Of a stretch of DNA of 64,000 bases, positions 8,483 through 19,712 are shown piece by piece. The notes beneath the pieces are model-generated. The model had not been told where the DNA came from, ran no database searches, and saw nothing but the letters and a program-made list of their open reading frames with translations. Source of the DNA: Rebecca billardiae RCC1528 (lineage: Eukaryota > Haptophyta); the NCBI GenBank assembly GCA_965240325.2, contig OZ251227.1, positions 2,170,001-2,234,000 on the forward strand. Direction: 5' to 3'. Each line of letters starts with the position of its first letter. Positions within the stretch are counted from its first letter, which is position 1. A program made the translations under genes and the position numbers.

Positions 8483-10559
8483 TCACTCGGAGGCGTAGAG
8501 CACGTCCATGTCGGTGCGCGGCGGCATCCAGCCGAGCTGCAGCAGCCGCTCGTAGCTCCAGGCCGCGGCCGTGTCGCTCCCGCCGTCGTCCACCTGCGCG
8601 CCGTCAGGCAAGCAGGACCGCGCCGCGTGCATGGCCCCACGCGCAAGGGCAGCGGGTGGCGGTGGACAGATCGCTCGGGACCGGCGGTCAGCGCGCGAGT
8701 GCAGTGCGCCTGGCGGCTGGCAGCAGCAGTCCAGGGGCGGCGCCGCAGGAGGGCCGCGCGCGCAGCCGGCTGCGCGCGGCGCGCCCCGTGCGCGCACCTT
8801 CCAGGCGAAGAAGTAGTGCCCGCCACTCAGCCGCGCAAAGCAGCGCAGCTGCGCGACGACGAGCGCGCGGCGCACGGCGTCGCGCTCGGCGTCCGAGTCG
8901 AGCGAGGCGAGGCCGAGCGCGGCCTGCGTGCACCCGTTGAACTGCCACGTGGGCAGCGCGGCACTCCACGCGCTCACGAGCGCGCGCTGCCCCGGGAGTT
9001 TGTCGCGGAGGTCGTCCAGCGAGGGCACGTGCCCGGAGCCCGTGCGCGCCCGCCTCAAGTGCTCGTCGAGCTTGGCGGTTGCCCAGTCGTTGCCGTAGCA
9101 CTGCAGCGCGCGCGCGCACAGCTGCACGCGGCGGAAGTGGCGGTGAGCCAGCCCTGCGCGCTCGAGCTCTGCCCATGGCCGGCCAGACACGTCCATCACG
9201 ACCAGCACCGAGCAGCCCGCCGCGCGCACCGCGTCGTATGCCAGCTCGTAGTACTCGGCGAGGCGGCCCGTCGGGATCGACGGCGAGGGCGAGTCGAGCA
9301 GGCCGATCGCGTGCAGCGCCGGGTGCGCGCCCCAGCGCGCCGCGATACGCGCCACGCAGCGCACGCTCGCTGCGACGTCCCACCACTCCCACCGCCACGC
9401 CGGGTCGGCAAAGCCGCACGAGGGCTCGCCCGACTGCCCGCCCGGCGCGCCCTGCAGGCACAGCTGCACGCGCAGGCCGACGGCGCTCGCGTCGTCGAGC
9501 AGCCTGCTGAGCACCTCCTCGTCCGGCCCGTGGTACGGCTCAGCGCGCTCGAGCCACGCGCGCTCGCCCTCGTACGGCCCGGCTGGCTTGCGCCGCAGCC
9601 CTTCCGCCTGGAGCAGCCAGTAGCCGAACGGCACGCGGACCTGCCGCGCGGCGCTCGGGCGCGCGGGGGCGCAGGCGCGCGCAGTGCGCTCGGGCGCAGT
9701 GAGCGGCCGTGCGCCGGCTGCGCGGCGCGACGGCGGCGGCACGGCGCGCGGGTGCGCGCACGGAATTCAGCCCCGCGCCGCGCATGCGCTCCAGGTCCAC
9801 GCGGCCGACCCAGGAGCTGCGGTGCGCGTGCCAGTCGTCCGGGTGGAGGTGCTGCGCGAGGCGGAACTCGTCGGCGACGTCGGCGGGGGCGCTCGAGAAG
9901 AGCGCGTGCTGCATCCACCGCTCGCAGCACAGCCAGCCCGCCAGGCTGACGCCGCGCACGGACCCGCCCGTCATGGCCGCTTGGTCAAAGTCAGGCCAGG
10001 CAGAACGGTCGAGGTGGAGGGCGCGCGCGTGCATGTCGGCGTCGAAGGCGTCGGCGGCGGCGTCGCGCGGCGCGGGCTGTCGCTCGTGGACGAGCTGCCA
10101 CGTCGTGTACCACGCCAGCCGCGCGACGTGGTGCCGCGTCGTCGGGTCGATGCGCGCATCGCTCAGCGCACGCGCCAGGGACGCCTCCTCGCTGTCGTCC
10201 TCCGCGGGCGGCGGCGGGCCTCGCGCGCCGTCATAGCCGTGTCGCGCGCCGTGGAGGGCGCGGCGGGTGTACCGCCACATGAGCCCGCCCAGCCGTGTCG
10301 CAAGCTCCACCGCGCCCGTCGCAGCGGCCAGCTGGACGTGCAGCGCGTCGAGGGCATCGGCCTCGGCGTCCAAGCGCGCGCGATCCCCCGGTGCGTCCGA
10401 GTGGTCGGACTCGAGGCGCGCGCACGTGGCTGCCCGCGTCGCCATGTCACGCAGCGCCTCGATCGCGGCCGCGCTGAGCGCCTGTGGACGGCCGGGCGTG
10501 GCCACGTCCTCAGCCGTTATCACCGCTGGGGCGGCCGTGAGGTCATCCGCGGCCGCCAT
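8483..10559 (-). CDS. GH5-like (exo-beta-1,3-glucanase fold) protein lacking catalytic residues
   Basis: Exons are 10559-9762, 9640-8798 and 8593-8483 (583 aa); introns are 9761-9641 and 8797-8594. Splicing restores LNSVRVPFGYW, a signature of fungal-type exo-1,3-glucanases. Further matches in order are GVSLAGW (203-209; usual GVNLGGW), LCLQGAPGGQSG (327-338; usual DLHGAPGSQNG), LLDSP (380-384; usual LLNEP), VSAWSAAL (488-495; usual VGEWSLA) and AWSYERLLQLG near the C-terminus. The acid/base Glu is Ser383, the nucleophile Glu is Ala490 and the conserved His is Gln329. It is therefore very probably not a hydrolase but a binding or scaffold protein built on a GH5 fold. About 170 N-terminal residues are outside the domain. 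No signal peptide is seen. The start is the first ATG in frame (upstream codons reach only a TTG). Confidence 0.8.
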
Positions 10560-11430
10560 CGTGGGAGATCGAGTGACTGTCAAAGCGTCGTCGTCGCCAC
10601 TCAGCGAGTCATCTGGCAAGATTTCATATTGGCCTCTTGGGCCTAGTAGTAGTGCTTAGTACTTAGTCTTAATGAGAGCTTGGCAGCGCAGACTCAAAGT
10701 TTTACAGTCTCAGTGTCGTGGAGAGGACGAATGAGTTGCTCACACGTGGTCGCGCCGAGCCCGGCCTAGGCTGTCAGGAGGTCAGTAGCCAGTTGCCCAG
10801 TTCTCCGGTCGTGAACCCGGCCCCGGGGCCGGTGAGTGAGGACGATCACTGAGGTCACCCGGTGTGACCCCCTCGCCGGCGGGCCCGCCGGGGTCGGGGA
10901 CGGGCCGGACCGCCGGTGTCGGCGGTGAGCCGTGCACGCGGTGCCGCGAATAAGTCGATTACTGACGACGATCACGATGCGTGACGACAGCCGACAGCCC
11001 GACGACTGTCCGCCGACAGGCCGCGTCGGCAGCAAAATAAAGTCAAACTCTCACTGTCCAGGGCGCGTGCAAGCCGCGCAGGGTGTGCTCCAATGACCCA
11101 AACCAAACGATATCTGTGTGCGTCCGGGCGCGCTGCGCGTCACAGGTCCCACGGCATCGTCCGCCGCGCCGTCACACCCCTCAGCGCCGGCGATGGCCCC
11201 GCGGCCCCTCCTCGTCGAGTCAGCGGCGCGCTCGCTCGTGCGGGAATCCGCGTTAGAGGTTTGAGCGCGCCACGTCATGTGTCGACTGTCGGGGGGAGTG
11301 CTCTCGCACTCCGGCCAGCGCCGGCGAGGGCTCGGCCACGCCTCCGCACGGGAGGCGCCGCCGGCTGGTGCTATCTCGAGCGTCGCGGCGCTCACATGCG
11401 CAGGCGCCTCGGTGGGCGGCGGCGGCGCGC
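10560..11430. other. Intergenic, no gene seen
   Basis: This gap between two minus-strand genes contains GC-rich imperfect palindromes around 10860-10930 and lower-GC sequence at 10640-10700. It is long enough to hold the promoter of the glucanase-like gene and the 3' flank of the symporter gene's neighbour-facing side. Confidence 0.45.
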
Positions 11431-13684
11431 TCACGCGCGCGCGGCCGCAGTCTTGTCCTGCTTGGCGGCGCTGAGCTCTGCGGCGGCGGCCTCGTAGCCC
11501 GGGCGCACGACCGTCTCGCCCGTCGCCGGGTCCTCGAACGTCGGCTCCGCGTCGCACGACGGCAGGCGCCACACGAACTGGTTGATGGCGAAGCCGAGCG
11601 CGCTGCCCGCGAAGCAGATGCAGTGCCCAGTCACGTTCCAGCCAAAGAAGGCGGCAAACGGGCCTGCGGGTGCGCGCGCGCGCGCGCGGGGCGCGGGCGG
11701 GGCGGGCGGGGCGAGCGGCCGGGGCGGGGGCTCAGCGAGGGCATGCTCGCGCCGGGTGGCGTAGTCGGCGTCGTCCGCGCTCGCGCGCGCGCGCGCGCGC
11801 ACCGTCGCCCATAGCGAACGGCGTGAGGATGTCCGCCGCCGCCGGGTAGCGGCTGCCGACGATCACGCCGCCCTCGTACACCTTGGCGGTGGCGACCGAG
11901 TACACGGCGCCAAAGACAATGCCGGGCAGGAAGGAGAAGATGAACGCCAGCGGCGCCTGGCGCCAGCCGTCGTCCGCGCCGGGCTTCGAGTTGAACTTCC
12001 ACAGCAGCGTGAGCCACACGGGCGGGCCGAGGCCCATCACCATCGTGCCCGACACGACGGTCGCGTTGATCGCCTCGGCGTCCGCCACCAGGTTGAGCGT
12101 GCCGACGACGGCGAGCACCACAATCGACACGCGCGCGACGACGAGGTGGACCGGGCCGATGTTCTCCATGTCGGACGGCTTGAGCGGGCGGCGCTCGGCG
12201 CGCTTGTCCCCGGGGAGGTGCATCCAGCCGCCCAGCTCGAGCGCCACCAGCTTGCCCACCGACGAGAACGTCGAGTCGAGCGTGGACATGGACGAGGTCA
12301 TCATCACCAGGTTGATGAAGGCAAACGCCGTCGCGTCCATCGAGCGAGCGACGAACGCGGGCGAGCCGGCGCCGACGCGGTTGGCGAGGAAGGCGCCGTA
12401 CACGCCGATCCCGGAGAAGAGCACGATGAACATCATCGCGATCAGCCCGCCGAGCGTCAGCGCCGCCACCATCGTGCGCGGGCGCGAGAGGAAGGCGCGG
12501 TCGGTGAGCACAGGGTCGTGGAACGGGTAGGAGAGAGCTCCCTGCAGTGAGGACGCGGCGATCACGGTGCCCACGCCCGGCGTCCAGCCGCCCGGCGGCG
12601 ACCACGCCCAGAGGGCGTCGAGGCCGCCTGCGCGCCGCGCGCGCCACCACCGCGCCGAGCGGCGGAGGGAGACGGGAGGGGCGGCGTGAGCGTCCGAGCA
12701 ACGGGCTGGCGCGCGCCACCCGCGCGAGCCGCGCGCCGCGCCGCGCGCGGCGCGCGCGCACCCGGCATACGCTCGCCGATCAGGCCGAGGATGACGAAGA
12801 GGAAGAGGAGGCCGAGGCCCGCCTGGAGCACGTCGCTCACGAGCGACGAGCGCATCCCGCCCATCAGCACGTACACGGCCGGGATCGCGGTCGAGACCAT
12901 GGCGGCCGCCCACCACATCGGCGAGTGCACGGGGCCGTAGAAGGAAGCCACCACGACCGAGTTGGACCAGATCTCGTTCCACAGGCGGTACATGAGGGCG
13001 AGGCCGAAGCCGAGCGTGGCGAGCGGGCCGTAGCACCGCTCGATCGCCGTGGGCAGCGACTGGAACCCCGCGCGAGTGCGCAGCACGTACCCCACGAGCG
13101 CGGCGGCGAAGAAGGAGAGATACCAGCCCGCGTAGCCGACGCCGCCGAGAATGCCCCAGCGGCCGCCGAACGTGGCGGCGTTCTGGATGGACTTGGCGAA
13201 GATCCCTGCGCCGGGCACGGCGGGCGCGCTCGGTCAGCGCATGCACGCCGTCGCTGTCGCGCGCGCCTCGCATCGCGCGCGCCGCGTGCCTCCCGCGTGC
13301 CTCCCGTGCGCGCGCGCGCGCGCGCGCACAGGTGATGAAGGCGCTGGGCATGAGCGTCCAGAAGCCCACCTCCGAGCGGCGGCGCGCCTCCGCCTCCTCG
13401 GCTGCGGTGGGGTTGACCGACGAGCCAGGGAGCGGCGTGCCGCGCACGTAGTAGTCGAGCGTGGCGAAGAAGCCCGGGCCCTCGCCGCGGAAGAACTCGC
13501 GCGCGGTGCGCGAGACCTGCGCCGTCGCGATCAGCGCAAAGCCGTACCACGCCATCAGCTGCCAGCTCACGTTGTCGGGATCAGCGACGTGCGCAACGAT
13601 CACGGCGACGATGAGCACCACCACGAGCGGCACGCGCCACATGAGCTCCGTTGACCCGGCGAGACGGTCGAACATGCTCGACAT
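11431..13684 (-). CDS. Sodium:solute symporter (SSF) family membrane transporter
   Basis: Four exons: 13684-13330, 13205-12762, 12627-11803 and 11663-11431 (618 aa). Introns are 13329-13206 (124 nt), 12761-12628 (134) and 11802-11664 (139); all are phase 1 with gtgcgc donors and gcag acceptors. Junctions restore FITWIFAKSIQNA, ERMPGGGLDALWAW and MGDGPFAAFFGWN. The protein has a helix near residues 15-40 and then about a dozen hydrophobic segments. SSF landmarks include the WIFAKS helix, GGVGYAGWY, a WNEIWSNS segment, PAVYVLMGGMRSSLVSD, and SSLQGALSYPFHDPVLTDR. It should couple sodium to uptake of a small organic solute; the substrate is not determinable. ATG 13684 (MSSMFDRLAG) is chosen over 13792 because the upstream 36 residues are low-complexity. 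Confidence 0.88.
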
Positions 13685-14156
13685 GTTGCTGCGCGGTCGT
13701 GAGGCGGCGCGGCGATGAACCCGCTCGCGAGCCGAGCGTGGACACGGCGGCTCGTTCGCGTTCGCGGGCGCTTGCACGGTATTCAAGTTCAAGTTTCGGC
13801 AATGAGCCTACTGTCTCATCTTTGTTTGATGCGGTTGGTGTTTCGGCCGACGAGCACGTGGCTTGTGCTCCGGACTCGCGCCCACCTAATGGACCGGACT
13901 TGCCGCCGATCGGCGATCGGCGGGGCAACGGCTTGCCGGACGGCCGCAGGGTGCCGGCCGGAGGTGCAGGAGCAGACTCGGCCGCAGCGCTACCACCTTC
14001 GGTCGTCCGCGTCACGCGCACGAGAATACGGCAATACCGGCCGTACCGTGTTGGCTGTTGCCCGCGGTCGGATTGTCCGGTCAGTGAATGTGACTCATTA
14101 ATGTGAGCAACAGTAATTGACAATAATTAATTCTGCCGGTGACTCAGCTGCATCTA

Positions 14157-14472
14157 GTACTAACTTCGGCGAGTCCAACTACTACTAACTTCGGCGAGTC
14201 TGACAACTACTACTTACTTCGGCGAGTCCAACTACTACTAACTTCGGCGAGTCTAACTTCGAACGGCGAGTCCAACTACTACTAACTTCGGCGAGTCCAA
14301 CTACTACTAACTTCGGCGAGTCCAACTACTACTAACTTCGGCGAGTCCAACTACTACTAACTCCGGCGAGTCCAACTACTACTACTAACTTCGGCAAGTC
14401 CAACTACTACCAACTTCGGCGAGTCCAACTACTAAGAGTAACTACGGTGAGTCCAACTACTACTCACTTCGG
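14157..14472. repeat. 25-bp minisatellite, about 12 units
   Basis: The unit is aacttcggcgagtccaacta followed by ctact. Units are mostly 25 bp, with point changes (ctccgg, ggcaag), a few longer units and two irregular joins near 14200 and 14253. The divergent outer units and near-identical centre are typical of a slippage/unequal-exchange array. No ORF uses it. Confidence 0.92.
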
Positions 14473-15309
14473 CCACAACATCATCCACCAGCTGCTGACC
14501 AAGAATAGGCTACACCATCGTCCACCATGACCAACCACTGACCAAGTAGGCGACGACATCATCTGCACCAGCTGCTGACCAAGTAGGGGCCGGCCTGGCC
14601 GACGCCAACATGCTCACTCACCTTTGATTTCGTACCCATGCACTTCCTGGTGGTAGCCTGGTCCATCCCGATTTTCGCCACTGAAAAAGCCTTTTTCGGA
14701 TTTTGGGCGCCTCATTTCTCCCGATTTTTCTCGTCGCTCGTCGCGCTCGTCAAAAATCGCCACCGGCCGTCCGACGGCTCGCCGCGACGAGGTCGGAAGG
14801 GGCTCGAGAGCCTCGACTGGACGACTGCGCCGCCTCATGTCAGGTGTAGTGCTGGACACATCGTTCGGGTGCCCCGGCGGTGTGCGTGCACACCTTAAGC
14901 GACATGTCTGCGTTGCTTCCGCCGCCCGCGGTCCGTCGCCAGGTCGACTTCTCGCCCGACGGCGCGCGTCGAACGCTCAGCTGCTGGGTTGCGCTGCGCC
15001 TTCGAGAAGGGGCACCTCCGGGAATATGCGCGGCACGCGACGGCTCGCATGGGGCACCGCCTACCCCTAGCATGTACTCGATGCCACCACCAGCGTTGGG
15101 CGCGCTGCGCATCGCCAACGCTTCATCCGGCCAGTCCCGTCACGTTTGCGCATGGGTCGCCCAAGGCGGCGGCAGTCGATTTGTGCTTCTCGTGGAGCTG
15201 TATGACGGGCTGGGGGCGATCAGGACGGCTCGCCTTGCGGGGCTGGGTATGTACAGTTACATTGTAGTGGCTGCCGGCTGACTCCCATCCCCTGGGTGCT
15301 GCTTTACCG

Positions 15310-16090
15310 TCGTGGCCTTTGCTGCGAGCACAAGGTCGAGGATCGTACCGCGGTCTGCGAGGCAGAGTCGACGGAGTCGTCGCTTGAAGATGGTTGAGAG
15401 CGCTCGTACGTCTTCCTTGGTGTCGTGCGGCTACTCCAGCACGCAAGGCTCGCGCTTTGGCACGTGTTTGGTGTCCATGGGTGGCACATTGTGCCATTCG
15501 GGTGGCTCGGAAGCACGTGCTCGGGTGTCTTCCCCGTTTACGTGCGGTGGGTCAAGTCACCACGCACGGCCAGAGCATGTCATGGCACGCGGAGGGTGCC
15601 CATGAACGATCCCCACCCCGGTGGTGGCCGTAGGCGCGCTCGAAGCGGTCGCATCGTCACCCGCGGATCACATCAGTCCGCCGTTGAGGCTGTCGGGCGA
15701 GCAAGGACGTGCGATCTGACCCTTGGACGAGCAGCTAGAACCGCGATTATGCCTCGTCTAAGGACGCACATGTCGTCGTTGTAGGCAGTACGGATGCCCC
15801 AAGTGAAAGGGCGGGCGTGGCACGCGACTTGACAGCTTGAATGACTCGATGCACGCCGCCATGGACACGCGATCCGGATCCGTTGCGAACCTGCCGTGTG
15901 GCTCACGGCGGCGCGCGTTGTGCCGCACATCGGCCAGTCGCCACGCAGGAGATGGTCTCCAGACCAGGTCCAGCACCTGACCGACTGTCGCACGCCTGGC
16001 CGGGTGGGAGTCCGGCCCTCTTCTTGTCTGCAGGAGTGCGCGGAAGGCCAGGCGGAGCCTCGTCCGACCACTGCACCCCGAGCGCCGCAC
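15310..16090 (-). pseudogene. Possible decayed coding region, unidentified
   Basis: On the minus strand short stretches read like protein, including a basic segment around 15400-15330 with FKRRLRRLCLADRGTILDLV, and, near 16000, RRATVGQVLDLVW followed by stops or frame changes. The latter is loosely like the start of the connection/RNase H region of DIRS-type reverse transcriptases, but flanking motifs are absent. Frames are broken throughout, so at most this is an old decayed element. Confidence 0.2.
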
Positions 16091-16831
16091 TAATCGTGCA
16101 GCCTGGGACAGCTACCCACCTATGGCGAATATGTAACGACATACTGGCATTTAATTACACAGACTCAGAACGCATATTTATGCGGGTAAATTTCCCATAT
16201 TATGCGGGTACAAATGGGTAATATAGTCAATCTTGCAGTAGTTGAGTACGGCCACTTGCGCACAGACCAGAGCCCATCCTAATGGCCTGTACCAAGGTTC
16301 ATGTTCGCCTCGACGTACGCCAATAAGTAAGTTCGTGCGTTTGGGCTCATTTCGGCTAAGTACTTACCCACATTCAGACTGACGATTCTCTATGTGTCCG
16401 TAGTTGTCCGCGGCGCGCGCGCGCACGCTCACGACGGGCCGCGGATGCGATTTTTAGGCCGAAACTTTTGCTCCGCCCGGGCTGGGCCCATTTGCTACGC
16501 TGTTTCCGGGTGTGAGCGCGCGCCTAGGGGCCCGCATTCATTTGGCGATAAAATCCCCGAAAGTGCTCCAGTGCGTTTGGACCAGGCTACTGGTGGGCCT
16601 GACGACGTCCGGACGACGACAAGAACGACATCCGCCATGGGGACCAACATCAACGTGCTCACACCACTGCCACTGCTGCAAGCTTCGACCAGTACCACTA
16701 CAGACGAATCAGGAGAGCTGCGCCCTCGTGCCTGTGTCTTTAAATCATATATAGAATTAGTGAATAAGTCCGGGAGGACTTCGCTGGCGGCGCGCCCACG
16801 GCCACGCCCACCGTGTCCGTTTTAATCTTTA

Positions 16832-17369
16832 TGGGGGGGGGCTGGGTTAGTTTTGCCTTTTGGGGTGCCCTCAACTGCCAAAACCACCCCTCGCGGAGAG
16901 GCTTGGACGGACGCAAGATGGGCACCCCTCGCCCTCGCCGTCGAGGACAAGCCGGAGGACGCCCGTGTCGGTAAGGCACCCGCTGGGGCCGGGTCGCCGC
17001 GGCCGCACATGCTCGCGCCAGGCGCGTTTGAAAATGACCCCAAACGAGCCCACCCCAAAACTAACCCGGGAGGCGCGTGCGCAGACGCGCGGCGCGAGCT
17101 CGTGGGCAGCATTGCTGGCGAAGCGAGCCGCCTTCTCGTGCTGCCCAGGCTGGGGATCCCCCCGCAATCACTCCTGATGAGGCGGAAGCGACGCGCCGAA
17201 GCACTCGCGATGCCACCGAGACGGGCAGAGCCGTTGCCCAGCGTCGCCTTGTGGGACATGGCGAGCCGCTGGAGCGGCCATGCTCTCCCAGTTCGCGCGG
17301 CCACCCCAGTGCGGCGCCCAGTGGCACCCCAAAACTAACCCCACCCCAAAACTAACCCAGCCCCCCCCA
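16832..17369. mobile_element. MITE copy 1 (TA target duplication, G/C-rich TIRs)
   Basis: A 538-bp element begins tggggggggg-ctgggttag and ends with the inverse, ctaacccag-ccccccccca-like. It is flanked by TA on both sides (16830-16831 and 17370-17371). The terminal word ctgggttagttttg also recurs internally in inverted and direct orientation (17055-17075 and 17328-17352). It is nearly identical to 22678-23206: it has an extra gcctttt near 16854 and a few substitutions. ORFs inside it (such as 16853-17338) are not gene-like. TA duplication and lack of coding sequence suggest a Tc1/mariner-type non-autonomous element. Confidence 0.85.
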
Positions 17370-18093
17370 TATTGTCGTGATTCATGACATGATGAGACAT
17401 CTCGGATACAGTTACTAGTGAGTAACCATGTGATTGTGAAGCAGTAGCATGCATCGTGGCTGCAAGTAAATCATCGTCACCATTTTAATGGCGCGTTAAT
17501 AAGTGCGTTCTCGGTTCTGAGAACGGTCGAGTCGTGCACTCGTGCCGGGACTGGCGTCTGCGGCCGCGGTCCGTCCGACTCTCCGGGGGGCTAAACCGCT
17601 AAAGGCGTCAAGTAATGAGTCGTAAAGCTGATATCAAGTAGTGATCTGTCACTTAGTGTCAGCTGAGCAGTCTCAGTTATTAGCTTGAAGCTAGTATTCA
17701 TAACAGCTTGCCTGACCGAGTACTGTCTGGTGTCGTACTCGTAGTGACAGTTACTACAGTAGACCGTGCTCCGTCACAGACCGTCTACTAACTAATTGCC
17801 GACAGCAGTGCCGACTGAGTGGCACCGTCGACTTACAGTCGAGTGATTGCCAGTTCAGTAATTCTTGAACCAGAACACGGTTATTAGTCGTACTGACGGT
17901 AATTCAGTATCACAGCCCGGTGAATAATATATAATTTATTATAGCTGCTATCGTCTCGGTTAAGCCGATTGTATTTGTAGTATGCAGTCTGAGTCAAATG
18001 TGTTAGGACGACTGTTAAGACTACATACATGATACAATGCGTGCATGACACTGGTAGTCAGACAATTTAGATACATATCGATTATCGATACGA

Positions 18094-19449
18094 TCAGTAG
18101 CAGCGCGAATAATCCCACGCATCCGCCTGGACGCTGGTCAACGCGGAGCACGATGCGCGCAGCACGTCGGCCGCCTCCTGCAGCTTACCGGTGCAGTTGC
18201 GCGCCAGCACGAGTGTGTGCAGCTGCGGCAGGTCGACGCCCTCGAAGTCGCTCGGCTCGATGTGCACATTGGAGAGGAAGAGGTCGCGCAGCGTGCGTGG
18301 CGGCGGGTGCGCCACGAACGCGCCGCTCAGTGGAGCAAGAGGCATCGGTGACAGGTGGAACTTGCGCGCGACCGTTGCAGAGATGTTGTCGCAAGGCGCG
18401 CACAGCATGAACGTCTCCAGAGCGGGGGCTGCGTCGAACACCGCGCCCAGCAGCGCGTGCAGGTGCATGCCGCAGAAGCCATGGCGCGCGTGCGTCTGCG
18501 CGACCTGCCCGCAGATGTAATTCGTCTGTGCGACGATCTCGAGCGTCCGCAGCTGCGGCAGCGGCGCGATCGCGGCGGCACGGCCCGGCGAGAGCTGGAA
18601 CGGCAGGTCGCCGATGCCCGTGAGACGTACCATCTCGAGCCGGGGCAGGCACGCACCAAGCGAGGTGACGAGCGCCCACGACGTGTCAGCGCCCTCGAGG
18701 ATGCCGCCGCGCACGTGCAGCTCGCGCAGGGCGCCGCCCTGCGGTGTCATCGCGAGCGCCTGGAGGAAAGTGCTGGAGAGGAAGAAGGCGGGGAGACGGA
18801 GGCAGGTGAGGCGAGACATCTGCAGAACAGCGCTGTGGAGCGCTGTCATCGCGCCACTCGACCTGTCCTTGATGTTTTTGATGTCGAGCTCAACGAGGTG
18901 GTTGGCGCGCGGGGGCGCGAGCAGACCGAGCACTGCCGCGGTGATCTTCGGGCCGTGCAGCCGCAGCCGCTCGATGCGCTCTGGGCGACGGAGGATCGCG
19001 CGCGGCACGCTGGCCTGTGTCTCCTTCCGCGTGTGGATGCTCACGCCGCGCGCGTGCCGCCCAAGCTCGGGCAGCCAATCGAGCCTGCGGAGCACGTCCT
19101 CAGGAGACACGCACTCATCAAAGGGCAGCTGCTCCCAAAGAGCAGCGGCAAGCTTGGTGCCGTACCACGCCTTGCTCACGCGCGTAGCGCGCGCACGCTG
19201 GCGCGGCTCGACATGCTGCAGCACAAGCTCGAGGAGCTCGGGCCCAAAGTCGTGGATCGACGCGCGCGTGCTCGTCGCGTGCCTCTCGAGCGCTCCGCGC
19301 GTGACGGGCGAGCCGCTGAGCACGGCTGCGCGCACGATGGCCTCGAGCGAGCTGCGCGGAAGCTGCCGGGGTAGCTCCTCGAGCTCGAGCGGTGGCGACG
19401 CGATGCCTTCCGCCGCGGGCCGCTTCGCGTCGCTCGCAGGGGTCGACAT
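18094..19449 (-). CDS. F-box / leucine-rich repeat protein
   Basis: An intronless 451-aa frame with ATG at 19449. Residues 65-107 form an F-box-like segment (IHDFGPELLELVLQHVEPRQ followed by RVSKAWY), the usual Skp1-binding helix bundle with the conserved leucines and a trailing Trp. From about 150 to 430 come irregular LRRs (for example IERLRLHGPKI, LTCLRLPAF, ALRELHVRGG, LRTLEIVAQ and LHTLVLARNC). The family role is substrate selection by SCF ubiquitin ligases; the target is unknown. The start codon is 263 bp from the divergent repeat protein at 19713. Frame integrity over 1.35 kb and family motifs make the gene secure; the LRR class is plain-type and divergent. Confidence 0.85.
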   Translation of the reverse strand: MSTPASDAKRPAAEGIASPPLELEELPRQLPRSSLEAIVRAAVLSGSPVTRGALERHATSTRASIHDFGPELLELVLQHVEPRQRARATRVSKAWYGTKLAAALWEQLPFDECVSPEDVLRRLDWLPELGRHARGVSIHTRKETQASVPRAILRRPERIERLRLHGPKITAAVLGLLAPPRANHLVELDIKNIKDRSSGAMTALHSAVLQMSRLTCLRLPAFFLSSTFLQALAMTPQGGALRELHVRGGILEGADTSWALVTSLGACLPRLEMVRLTGIGDLPFQLSPGRAAAIAPLPQLRTLEIVAQTNYICGQVAQTHARHGFCGMHLHALLGAVFDAAPALETFMLCAPCDNISATVARKFHLSPMPLAPLSGAFVAHPPPRTLRDLFLSNVHIEPSDFEGVDLPQLHTLVLARNCTGKLQEAADVLRASCSALTSVQADAWDYSRCY

Positions 19450-19712
19450 GCCAAGGAGGGGGCGGGGATGATCAACACCGTTTGGGCGTTTGGCGTCCGC
19501 CGCAAGCCGCGCCGGGCGGGCACCGTTCGCGAGCGGAAGAGCGCAGTGCTTGCGCGCGGGTCAACCGTGTGTTTCGTCCACCGGCGGCGCGCTGAAGCTT
19601 GGGCTTACGTGCCGCTCCGACCGCCAGCGCCGCCGACCAGTACAACCCGCCTATTGGCGGGCGCGCTCTGTGCACCACGAGGACCCCAGCGGTAGCCGCG
19701 GCGGCGCGCGCC

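Larger units (their letters stand above)
13685..18093. other. Repeat-rich intergenic region (4.4 kb)
   Basis: No convincing gene between the symporter start and the F-box gene end. Contents in order: GC-moderate sequence to 14100; a 25-bp minisatellite (14157-14472); a degenerate repeat with units around catcatccaccagctgctg (14486-14590); coding-like but broken sequence on the minus strand (14880-16090); a MITE copy (16832-17369); and low-complexity, AT-richer sequence rich in cagt/actg words to 18093. Confidence 0.55.

Noticed and set aside
14157-14472. CRISPR-like regular repeat
   Set aside because: The 25-bp units abut directly without unique spacers and the host is eukaryotic; it is a minisatellite.
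15758-16090. DIRS-type reverse transcriptase/RNase H remnant
   Set aside because: Only one loosely fitting motif and no neighbouring RT or recombinase motifs; kept only as an unidentified decayed region.
16853-17338. 161-codon ORF and its twin at 22655-23175
   Set aside because: Lies entirely within the two MITE copies, with no domain; open only because of GC bias.
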